A stretch of DNA of 64,000 nt from Annona cherimola (Eukaryota > Streptophyta > Magnoliopsida > Magnoliales > Annonaceae). Shown in pieces: positions 10,743-20,048 of the stretch. Within the stretch, counting starts at the first letter, position 1. Each line of letters starts with the position of its first letter. A program made the translations under genes and the position numbers. Under the pieces are notes generated by a model. The model was given only the letters and a program-made list of their open reading frames with translations. It was not told where the DNA came from and did not search any database. Where the stretch lies: assembly GCA_030490835.1 (NCBI GenBank), contig CM059975.1, forward strand, positions 36,798,133 to 36,862,132. The letters are read 5' to 3'.

Positions 10743-12077
10743 AAGGTAGAGCTCATGGGAGTAGCCAAGAAGAAAAAAGAAAAGGATTTTCAATCCAAGA
10801 GTAACTTGAAGTAAAGTTCAACTTCATTTAATGGAAACTAGAAAGTTTTAGCTTCTCTTTTTTTGATCTCTACATATTTTTCTTTTCCCTCTTGTCGGGA
10901 TATATTCAAACTTGGTTTTAATGGAATTCAAATTCATGTTCATGAGCTAAACTTCAAAATATGGGATGTTGAGATGATTTGACTCTTAAACTATATTATT
11001 TTGGTTCTTGATGATTTACATATGAGTATTTAATTTTTGTACACTTGTGTTATATGGATTTACCTTGCATATAGTGCTTAATGCTTTTTACAAGCCTAGC
11101 TAACTTGTAAGGTGATTTAGTTACTATATTCATATTTGTAAAAGGTGAATCTAGGAAAGGTTCATATGCAAGGCATAGGTTTCTCACTTTGATAAGGAGA
11201 AATGTTGAAATGGATAGGAACATACTATTAAACCCTATGTAATCATGAGCAAGTTATGAGCAAATCTATCCCATTATATTTGCTTGCATAGGAACATAGT
11301 GATCAGGTGTGTGTGATCAGCTAAACTTCAAAATATGGAATGTTGAGATGATTTGACTCTTAAACTATATTATTTTGGTTCTTGATAATTTACATATGAG
11401 TATTTAATTGTTGTATATTTGTGTTATAAGATTAACCCTTGCATGTAGTGCTTAATGTTTTTTACAAGCCTAGTCATCTTGTAAGATGATTAAGTTGCTA
11501 GATTCGTATTTAGAAAATGTGAATCTAAGCAAGGTTCATATGTAAGGCATAGGTTTCTCACTTTGATAAGGAAAAATGTTGAAATAGATAGGAATATACA
11601 ATTAAACTCTATGTAATCATGAGCAAGTTATGAGAAAATCGATCCCATTATATTTGCTTGCATGGGAACATAGTAATTGGGTATGTGTGATCGGCTGTAT
11701 TTGTGTTAAAAAACATATATATAGATTATTGAACATGGATTAGTAAGTCCCTGTGCAACTGAGTAAAAAGGAACCAAATTAATATGGTTTAGAGTCAAGG
11801 GTTCCCAATTCTCCCATCTATTAATCCAACCTTACAAATCCCTATCAAAGTTATGCTCATCCACTAATCTCTAACTTACTCCCTTTATTTTGATGCACAT
11901 TTGTTCAACAATCACTTAAAAAATCTCTATTCATCAAAAGCAATTGAAGTGTTAAGAAATAATTAATTTAGACCAAATGCTCATGAGAACGATACTTTAC
12001 TCATTCTATATTACTTAATCGACGCATATACTTGTGTGAAAATAGACATTTTAGTTAAACATACAAGCAGCTTGTCA
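10743..12077 (+). repeat. Athila LTR, truncated at 5' end (copy B)
   Basis: The sequence matches the LTR of the neighbouring Athila element in the opposite orientation, ending CAAGCAGCTTGTCA at 12,077. No primer site or internal region follows. The first part of the LTR is missing at 10,743, exactly where the minus-strand element begins, so the rest may lie beyond the left edge of the window. It contains a 374-bp tandem duplication. Confidence 0.75.
10946..11693 (+). repeat. 374-bp tandem duplication within Athila LTR B
   Basis: The phrase GCTAAACTTCAAAATATGG occurs at 10,946 and again at 11,320, and the sequence after each copy stays alignable to about 11,693. Differences are scattered substitutions and small indels. 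The unit is single-copy in the minus-strand LTR at 9,098-10,742, so the duplication arose in this LTR. Confidence 0.85.
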
Positions 12078-12426
12078 GTTTGCATCATGTCTGCATATCA
12101 TGCATTGTGTATAAATTTCATGCATTTTAGTTGAATTCAATGTAATTTATATCATTTTAGTTTATTGCTATTGTATTAAATCATTTAAGATAACATTTAC
12201 TTATTTTGTGTCTTTTATTATAGGAAAAGGTAGTGCCTACTTCATAGACTTCAAGCTAAAGTTATGGAAAGAGAGTTGCATTGCAAGTATACATTAATAT
12301 TCAAGGTAGCAAAGTTGGTGCCCCAGCTTCAGACACTGCTATATGAAAATTTTAGAAATTAGTAGTTTTCAGATAGCCCAATTGCCGACCCCCTCATGTG
12401 CAAACTTTGGCACAAGTGAATTGGGT

Positions 12427-12441
12427 GTATATATATGTGTA

Positions 12442-12474
<33 letters not shown>
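12427..12474. repeat. Microsatellite (TG)n then (TA)n
   Basis: A GT-rich run is followed by an uninterrupted AT run, directly beside the left end of the MITE at 12,475. Confidence 0.9.
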
Positions 12475-12827
12475 GAGAGCTGTTCTAGTGCAGCACAACT
12501 GCACCGGAACAAGATACATTTGATCAAAAGTGGGCCCCACACATATTAAAATGCAATGAAACTTTATATAATCATTTATCCATATACAAATTTTATAGAA
12601 AATGATTTATATGTTGTGAAAATCACTTTAAAGTTGTTATTTACATCAAACTATTTTATTACGTTGAATTTGTACAATTTTCAGATGGGGCCCATATACA
12701 TATCTGATTGGGATGAAAATTGGTATGGCAATAGAATACATTATTTTAAATACAATGGGTGGAGTAGATTATGATTTAATGATCATGTGGGGACCATTTC
12801 AGCAATGCTGCACAGGAATAATTCTCT
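12475..12827. mobile_element. MITE, Mutator-like candidate
   Basis: The left end GAGAGCTGTTCTAGTGCAGC and the reverse complement of the right end (AGAGAATTATTCCTGTGCAG) form a terminal inverted repeat of about 20 bp. GGGCCCCAC-type phrases lie inside each end. The 9 bases outside each end (ATATATATA-type left, ATATACATA right) could be a target duplication, but they lie in an AT microsatellite and prove little. There is no coding capacity. Confidence 0.6.
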
Positions 12828-13348
12828 ATATACATATATTTCTAAGGGTTTACTAAACATAATCCCAAGAGCACATAGCCACTGTGGAGAAAGAGAAAAG
12901 AAGGAATTTCAAGCCAAAGGGAAAGATAAGTGGAGATTCAAGATGTTTTATTGAAGATCATTGAGTTTGATCTACTCTTTTCTTTTTCCTACTTATTTTT
13001 CTTATTCTCCTTCCTTGGGTTTATTGTAAATATCATTTTATGGATGTTAACATCGTGTTTATGGGCTAAATCTCCTTGTGGTGGAAGATATGGAGGATTT
13101 GACATCATAACTATGTTATTTTATTTCTTTGTATTTGAATGAGGAAATAGTTGTGTTGTGACTTTAGTTGCTTGAGATTACCCTTATATATCCTGTTTAA
13201 TGCATTTACAAGCTTTGCAACATTGTAGATTGATTGAGTATTCAGATTCATACTTGGAAAAGTGGGATCTGAATCAGATTTATATATAAGGCGAAGGTTT
13301 TCCAATCATATTTGTGTTGGATGTTAATATAGATAGGTATATATTAAT

Positions 13349-14981
13349 TGTTGAAAATAAATGGCAAATTAAGCACAATTTGTGTTTCAATAATTAACAA
13401 TTCAATTTGAGAAGTTATTCTTATAAACGTGTGTGTTAAAGTGATCAAAGACCTAAAGATTTCAAGATTCAAAGCTTGGCAAGCTAAGTACCAAGCCAAG
13501 TCAACTCAAGCATCGACTTAAGTTAAGTCGATACTGAAGTCGAATCCCACATCGACTTCACCGGGCCATTTTTTGATAGGGCTAACATTATGGACGCATG
13601 AGTAGGGGAAGTCATATCCGAAGTCGACTTTGCATGCGACTCGCGTTAAATCAAAATCCAAGTCGACTTCGTTAGTGACTTAGGATATCATCAGGGGTGT
13701 GAAGCCGAATTTGACAAAGTCAAGTTGCAACCGAAGTCAACTCTGATATATGACGTAAGTGAAGTCGCACATGAAGTTGACCTAGACATGCGACTTAGAT
13801 GATGTTGCAAACCAAGTCGACCCAAGCATCTAAGTTGAGTTCAAGAAGATTAAAGTCAAGCTTGTTCAAGTTCAAGAGTAATAAGGCAGGCTCAAACATC
13901 ATCATTTTAACACCATCCAAAGATCAGAATAAGTCCAACCAAAATTTTCTTAAAGGATATAATTAAGCTCAATTCACAAGAAGCAAATGGTCAACATACA
14001 AAGTGAATCCCGTGGGAGAAAATCTAACTAGATGCAAGGATACACAGACTAAAATGAAGAGTTTATGAAGCACCATGTTCAAATGAGCGAAGTGGGAAGT
14101 GAAGTTGCAACCGAAGTCAACTTCACTCGCGACTTGAGTGAAGTTTGAAACCAAGTCGACCTGGAATAGAACTTGGAATAGAAGAGTGAAGACTGAAGTC
14201 GCAACCTAAGCCAACTCTAGTTGTGATTTAGGTGAAGTCGTGCACGAATTCGACTTCGCATGCAACTTGAGTTGCAACGATCGTAAAAATTCGAACGCTG
14301 GCGCATTGAATGCTTGCCACCTACCACAAAAATGCTCGAATTTACTACTCTCCTATTTAATACTCGTCAAATGCAAGGGAGAGGGTTAGCTAGTGCATTG
14401 ATTGAGCTTAAACCTTCCAATATTCAAGCATTCAAGTTATCTCTTAAAGCTCTCCAAGAAGAATTGAAGTAATTATTGCAAAGTACAAAACTAAGTCAAT
14501 TACTTATCCTCTTACACATTCTTCTTAGCGCTCAAATTCTTCTCTACACAACTATAAAGTGTACTCTTTTGATTTCATTTCTCTTGTTCGTGATTTCACT
14601 TAATTTGGTGTTAAGTACCAGGATCAAATGAAGGAAAATTAGTATGTGGTTGGAGTATGGAGTATGACTCACCACTTGTGCAAATATTTTAAATGTCCCC
14701 TAGAGTTGGAATCTAAAAGAGAGCAAGGGCTCGAACTATGTACTCATTGATATAGTAAAATCTAAGGCACGACGGAGTGTTCTTAGAGGAGTGGAGTAGG
14801 GAAGGTTGTCCCAAACCATTATAACTTCTGTGTTTTATTTCCTTGTTTTATTTGTTATTCCATTCTCTACATTTTTCATTCATGGAGACTTAGCTTACAA
14901 GGGGATAATTATGATATACAAAAAAATTTAAAAGAACCCAATTTACCCCTCTTCTCTTAGGTTTGCCATAAACTTGGACCA
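13349..14981 (+). mobile_element. Copia solo LTR inserted in Athila LTR C
   Basis: It starts TGTTGAAAATAAATGGC and ends near AAACTTGGACCA. It belongs to the family at 24,597, 35,148 and 52,561: all share the GTCGAC-rich middle, a CTAGAGCTAGAATCTAGA-like block, and an end phrase of the form CCCCTC...TTGCCATAAACT. Flanks TTAAT (13,344-13,348) and TTAAC (14,982-14,986) match in 4 of 5 bases. Athila LTR sequence resumes on the right with CCCTATGTAATC, as in the uninterrupted copies. Length is about 1,633 bp. Confidence 0.85.
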
Positions 14982-15455
14982 TTAACCCTATGTAATCTTG
15001 ATTCTGTGATATGGTTATCAGTTTTATTTTACTTACATGTATAAGAACATAGAAAATAACTAAAACATGTTTATGTTTTGTGTATGTTGGAAGATATATG
15101 AATATAAATGAATCTAGATTAGTAATCCTTGCTCAACTAATTTAAAAAGAAAATAATTTGACATAGCGATGAGTCAATGAATTCATACACCCATCTATCT
15201 TAATCATCTTAAGAAAAACTCTCCTACAACCACTCTATTTTGGTTAATTTTTGTTGAGATTAATTAAGTTTAATTTCAATTTTTTGAACATAATTTTTTT
15301 TTCAATTTATAATTCACTTTAAACAATTGAATTTTAAGGTAGTAATCCATTTACCATAATCCTCATCAAAATGATACTCTACTCACTCTTTATTACTTAA
15401 TCGATATGTATACTTGCATTAAAATGAGCATTTTAATTAGACATATAAGCAGTTT

Positions 15456-16850
15456 ATACGGTTAGATGGAATTATCCTGTACAAGCATACTTACATCACT
15501 ATCTAACATAAAATTATGAAAGCTAAATAGAATAAATTATACAAATCTCCTCCAACCCACCCACGTAAGTAACATAGATCTCAACTTTACAAAAAAATAG
15601 ACTTTATAAAGAAGCAATATTGTTCAAACCGAACCGGTGATTTAACCGGTGAAGTAACTGTTCTAAATCAAATTGGTTCAACAGGTTAACTAAACTGGTT
15701 TGCACTGATGATGTCGAAAAAATATATTTATGATGTTATAAATGTTTAATTATTTGTAATTAATTATATGTTGATAAAATTATATACTTATAATTCTTAA
15801 ATCTATAAGTTAGAATTTAATATTCATAACAGAACATGCAAGAAAAAGTAATAGAAAATTTTCAAATATGCATTAAGTAAGCAAAAATATAATAAATTAA
15901 ATTTAAAAAATGAACTACATTAACTAACCTGAAATGAATAATAAGCCTTGACTTTTGAATTAGCTAATTGATGAAGGATCTTATATATTGATATGTTGTT
16001 GATCCATATCTTATATTAACTTATCTAAAGCAAAAAATAATAATAATAAAGTACATTTTCGAATGCATTCATGCTGGCAATCTCTAGTCCAAAAAATTTC
16101 CAAAGCAGAATGTTATTAGACGACAATGAGACAACATGCATGTCTATTTATCAAGACCTATAATGCTTCTCTGAGATTTTTTTTTTCATTTACCAATGAT
16201 TAATGACTAAGATGACTTTAGTATTTGAACCATGGCGTTTCATGAAAGAACAAGTCGACCTAGTGGAAGAACATCCAAAAGCAGTAAGAAGCAAAAGATA
16301 TTTGGTGATAACAATAGATTATTGTGAAAAATAGGCTGAGGTAAGAGCATCGAGATCTGTAATTTCTGTTCAAGGCCATCGAAGATTTTGAATAAGGCCT
16401 CTTCCATGATACAATGCATAAGATTGATGTTCTAGGATAAAAAATATGCTAAATTATAAATTTATAACCAATTCTCAAAAAATCTAACATAAAAATGCAA
16501 ATCCTTACTGGTTGATTTCCAAGCTCCAACCGATGTATCTCGGCCAATCATTAACCAAATATGGTTGCCAACAAGCAGGGACCACCAAGCTAGGGGGAGG
16601 ATAGTGATGTCGAAGAGCATGGAGAAGGAGAAGTGGGTTTGTTAAGAAGAGGAATTGTGTTTACTGGAAGAGCATGGGTAGAGTTGTAGAGTGTGGAGTG
16701 GCTAGGTTCGCTGGGATGGTGATGGTAGGGGTGTAAATAGGGTCAGTCCCGACCTAAGCCCTCATCAACCCAAACTTAAATCGAGTTTAGCCAAGTGGGT
16801 GGATTGTCAGTGAAAAACGACTTTACCTCCTTTAAATAATAATATATTAT
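15456..16850. other. AT-rich non-coding DNA with a possible gypsy integrase shard
   Basis: I see no gene. The segment contains a phrase rich in AACCGG and GGTTCAAC near 15,630-15,700. At about 16,270-16,370 a plus-strand frame reads YLVITIDYCEK*AEVRAS, which weakly resembles the first-Asp region of gypsy integrases with a Trp changed to stop. A TAGGGGTGTAAAT phrase at about 16,726 resembles hAT ends elsewhere in the window, but no partner was found. Confidence 0.35.
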
Positions 16851-17290
16851 ATGATATATATATCTACTGAAGGTCGAAACCCTAAGGTTTCTCTCTCCCT
16901 TAGTCCCATCCCCTGCCCACCCCACTACGTTGTCTCCTCCCTCCTATTTTGCTACCATGGTCGCACGTCCTCTCTCCCTTCTTCCCCTTTTAATTTCTCT
17001 CCTTCCTTCCTTTCTCTTCACCTTCCCTGCTCACACCTGCATAATTCTCCCCTCTCCCCTCCTAGTTCCTTTACAAATCCTTGATCACATCTAAATAGTT
17101 CTCCCCTCTCCCTGCCGATTCCTTCGCTGCTGTCTCCGCACTGCACATCTCCCTTCTTCCCCTTTTGAGTTCTCTCCTCCTTTTCTTTCCTCCCTCCCTA
17201 CTCACACCTACATAGTTCTGCTGTCTTTCCCGCCTAGTTCTTCCGCCGCTGCCACTGCTGCCACTTTGCCATGGTCATAACTGCACTTAC
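16851..17290 (+). repeat. Pyrimidine-rich region with a diverged tandem repeat
   Basis: The plus strand is dominated by C and T. The phrase CTCCCTTCTTCCCCTTTT occurs at about 16,973 and again at about 17,149, each followed by a similar run containing CTCACACCT and CATA(A/G)TTCT, so a unit of roughly 175 bp is present about twice. The plus-strand reading frame through it is low-complexity and not supported as a gene. Confidence 0.6.
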
Positions 17291-17639
17291 TACCTTTGTG
17301 AGGTATACTTCAAAATTTGAAGAGAAATAGCTGTTTTGACTTCAAAATTTTTGAGTTGTTTTGGGTTTTTGTGTATCATTTTGCGTTTGGATAGTTTTAG
17401 AAAATAAATTCTTAATAATTCCCTAATAAAATTTTAAAGCACTTAGTTCCTTTAACCAAGTATAAAAATTATATCACGAAAATATTTTGCATTGTGTTCC
17501 ATACTCTGATTTTACATCTCTAATGATAAAATTCTTGATTAAAAGAGCTGCATACCATAGTCTATGGAAATTAATGATTTCATTAAAATGATAATTAAGT
17601 GTGTAGAAGGTCTTTCTATAACTTTACAACTGCACGAAT

Positions 17640-17910
17640 AATCGTGTTTAACAAAAATTCAAATATGAATGAGTATACTTTGCCCGAAATCATGACTCAA
17701 AAGTAGGTAGTACATATGCCACATGCCATGACTTAAAGTGGGTTGTGTATCGACCACACGACATGACTAACAAAAATAAATGTAGATCACTTGGTCATGA
17801 ATCGTGACCTAAAAAGGTGAGTACGCTATGCCACATGCAGTGACTCGAAAAAGGAGTACATAACGCCACGCACTATGATTCAAATGTGAGTTTACGCTTA
17901 GTCTGTCAAC
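17640..17910 (+). repeat. Degenerate minisatellite, about 38-bp period
   Basis: Variants of CATGACTCAAAAGTAGGTAG followed by GCCACATGC recur about six or seven times, at 17,690, 17,728, 17,765, 17,796, 17,839 and 17,876 approximately. Unit length varies between about 31 and 45 bases. Confidence 0.65.
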
Positions 17911-18180
17911 CAGCAATGACTCGATTTGGGTCTATTGAGGGATCCGTTGGCTACACTAGCAACCCCACTTACCAAACTAAGTGTGCTCTTAGCTTTTGGA
18001 TTACACAGCAGACCAAAGTGTCCCGCTTTCAGTTTCTGTACTTGTACAAGAAACCAACACTCCCGCATTCAGTCATTAGATTTACATAGAGGCCAGCGTG
18101 CTCTACATATAGCTTCTAGATTGAAAATTAGGTGGTTTACCAAAAATAGGTTTAACCGAATTTTAAGAACATGTTTGAGT
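17911..18180 (+). repeat. Weakly repetitive stretch between minisatellites
   Basis: Phrases such as CCAAAGTGTCCCGCTTTCAG and CCAACACTCCCGCATTCAG recur at about 60-base spacing over roughly three units. No gene is supported here. Confidence 0.4.
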
Positions 18181-18815
18181 CACTTGGACCAAATAAGAGG
18201 TTTATTGGAAAGAGTTTGAGCCTAAGTAGGCTTGACTTAACAAATTTGGGTCCAAGCGGGCCAGTTGGGGGGTATCAGTTCAAATGAGTTCAAGTGGGCT
18301 TGACTAGGGACCAAGTGAAGTTGTTTTGAGTCTAGGTGGATCAACTGGAGGTTATGGGTCCAAACATGGAATATTAGGCTCAAGTAAATTCATTAGGGAG
18401 TTTTGGGCAATCGGGGTTGTTTGGAGGGTTTTAAAGTTACTCTAGGTTATTTGGAGAGTTTTAAACTCAAATAGGTTCATCGGAAAGTTTTTGGGTCAAC
18501 TGAACCTGTTGTGGCGCTTTTAGATCAAATGAACTAGCTTTTGAAGGTTTTTGGCTCAATTGGGCCTGTTGAAGGGTTTTGGGCCCAATTGGACTTGCTT
18601 TGGAAGTCATGGGACCAAATGTGTTTAAGAGGGCAAAGTTGAAGAGTTCTAGACCCGCTTGGGCCTGTTGAAAGTTGTTTGGGTCCACTCGAGTCTGTTG
18701 AAACATGTTTGGGCCCACTTGAGCATGTTGAAAGGTGTTTTGGGCCCACTTGATCCTGTTTAAAGGTTTTGGACCAAATTGGGCTGTTGATAGTGTTGGG
18801 CCCACTTAGGCCTAA
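18180..18815 (+). repeat. Minisatellite, about 30-bp period, GGGCCC-rich
   Basis: Units of the form TGTTGAAA..TGTTTGGGCCCACTTGAG repeat about 20 times. The clearest four run from about 18,667 to 18,790, with unit lengths of 30, 30, 31 and 28 bases. Earlier units are more degenerate. Because the period is close to a multiple of three, the minus strand carries open frames that look like a Gln/Pro-rich repeat protein. I treat those as a by-product of the repeat. Confidence 0.8.
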
Positions 18816-19235
18816 ATAAGATTTACGAGTAGAAGTTACCCTCCTGACTTTCAGATGTGAGTTGTGTAGAATTTACATGTATACAAATCACAATGGTTCT
18901 ATAAGTTCTCAATCCTCGCTTAAGAAGAGAGTTTTCATAGCTTCTTAATGCAAAACATCTTTCCCCTCTATTGAATTTGCATGTCCATAGGTTACAACTA
19001 CCTAGAGGGTCTACCGGATCACGCATATTCCCCAAGGGAGGGCAAAGTGCCAACAATACATTCACCACAAAAACCTCTTGTTATAGCAAGAATAGGATCT
19101 ATTTAGATCTATCACAACTCGATTGCTCAAAACCTGAAAACCAGGTGGAGTTTGATAATTCCGTTTCCACAGTGCAGCAGGTTGGCACAGTGGCTTTATT
19201 TGGACACCAAGGTTTGGGTTGAGTAAAAACAAAAA
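18816..19235. other. Unassigned sequence between two minisatellites
   Basis: About 420 bases with no recognisable protein, repeat or element end. Confidence 0.4.
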
Positions 19236-19655
19236 TGACTTTTTTATTTATAAAAATGATTATTGAAAATAGGAGAAAAATACTTAACCTTGCATATCCA
19301 TTCAACTTGCTAACCGGGGAGTATCTAATTTGGAAAAAGTAGATTTTAGAAAATGATTTTTGAAAATAGAAGAAAAATACTTAACCCCGTGTATCCGTTC
19401 ATCTTTGCAACCGAGGAGTAATTTTGGGAAAAGTAAGTATTAGAAAATAATTTTTAAAAATATGAGGAAAATACTTAACCCCGTGTATCCATTCAACATA
19501 CCAACCACGAAGTATATACTATGGAAAAAGTAGTTTTGGAAAATAATTTTTGAAAATAGGAGAAAAATATTTAATATTTCATATCTATTCAACTTGCCAG
19601 GGAATATCTACTTAGGAAAAATTAAATTTTAGAAAATAATTTTTGAAAATAGTAC
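19236..19655 (+). repeat. Tandem repeat, about 95-bp period, over four copies
   Basis: The phrase GAAAATAGGAGAAAAATACT or a close variant occurs near 19,266, 19,363, 19,457, 19,551 and, cut short, 19,644. It is followed in each full unit by TTAACC..GTATCCATTCAAC and GGAGTAT-like text. Unit spacing is 93-98 bases. Confidence 0.85.
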
Positions 19656-20040
19656 AAACTAGTCTCGTAGGTACGCACATCCGCGGCTCAAATAACTTGG
19701 GTATCAAACTCATATGCGCAGAACTGGAGTCTCGTAGGTATGCATTCCACAACCAGATATATAGTTCTGTGTGGCGGTTTTACCTTTAGACTATTAGAGT
19801 TCTGCGGAAATGAAATAACTTGAGCTCCAAGAATGTCCAGCTTGCTCCTGCTATTCTCCACGTGCTTTGAACAGGTTTCATGTGGCAATTCCGCACGAAG
19901 AGAAATTGCTTGCGTTTGGTTCCCTGAGTCACACACGAGCTGAACCACAAGCAACTTAGCAACTAGTTTGGCATACGAAACCACGTCCCTACGGAACTCG
20001 TATTTGTGTCTTGTCTTGCCATAACAGCTGTTATCCATGC
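19656..20040. other. Unassigned sequence with a short direct repeat
   Basis: GTCTCGTAGGTACGCA (19,662) and GTCTCGTAGGTATGCA (19,729) form a direct repeat about 67 bases apart. Otherwise I recognise nothing here. Confidence 0.4.
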
Positions 20041-20048
20041 ATGCTATT

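Larger units (their letters stand above)
12078..15455 (+). repeat. Athila LTR (copy C), interrupted by two insertions
   Basis: It begins TGTCAGTTTGCATC directly after LTR B and resembles the start of the minus-strand Athila LTR (TGTCAGTTGTCATG). The LTR middle is at about 12,870-13,348, and the end (GATACTCTACTCACTCTTTA to ATAAGCAGTTTATA) at 14,982-15,455. Insertions at 12,475-12,827 (MITE) and 13,349-14,981 (copia solo LTR) separate the parts. No primer site follows the end, so it is a solo or truncated LTR. Confidence 0.7.

Noticed and set aside
16265..16370. Gypsy integrase fragment
   Set aside because: Only one short motif-like string supports it; mentioned within the AT-rich region entry but not called as a gene.
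16851..17084. Ser/Pro-rich plus-strand ORF that could look like a signal or wall protein
   Set aside because: Low-complexity pyrimidine-rich DNA with internal repetition; no conserved motif.
18467..18805. Minus-strand frame encoding a Gln/Pro-rich repeat protein
   Set aside because: It is produced by the 30-bp minisatellite. A second overlapping frame (18,534-18,749) is open for the same reason, and no independent coding signal exists.
17640..19655. CRISPR array or other spaced-repeat system
   Set aside because: The repeats are degenerate tandem minisatellites with no constant repeat plus unique spacers, and the DNA is from a plant nuclear genome.
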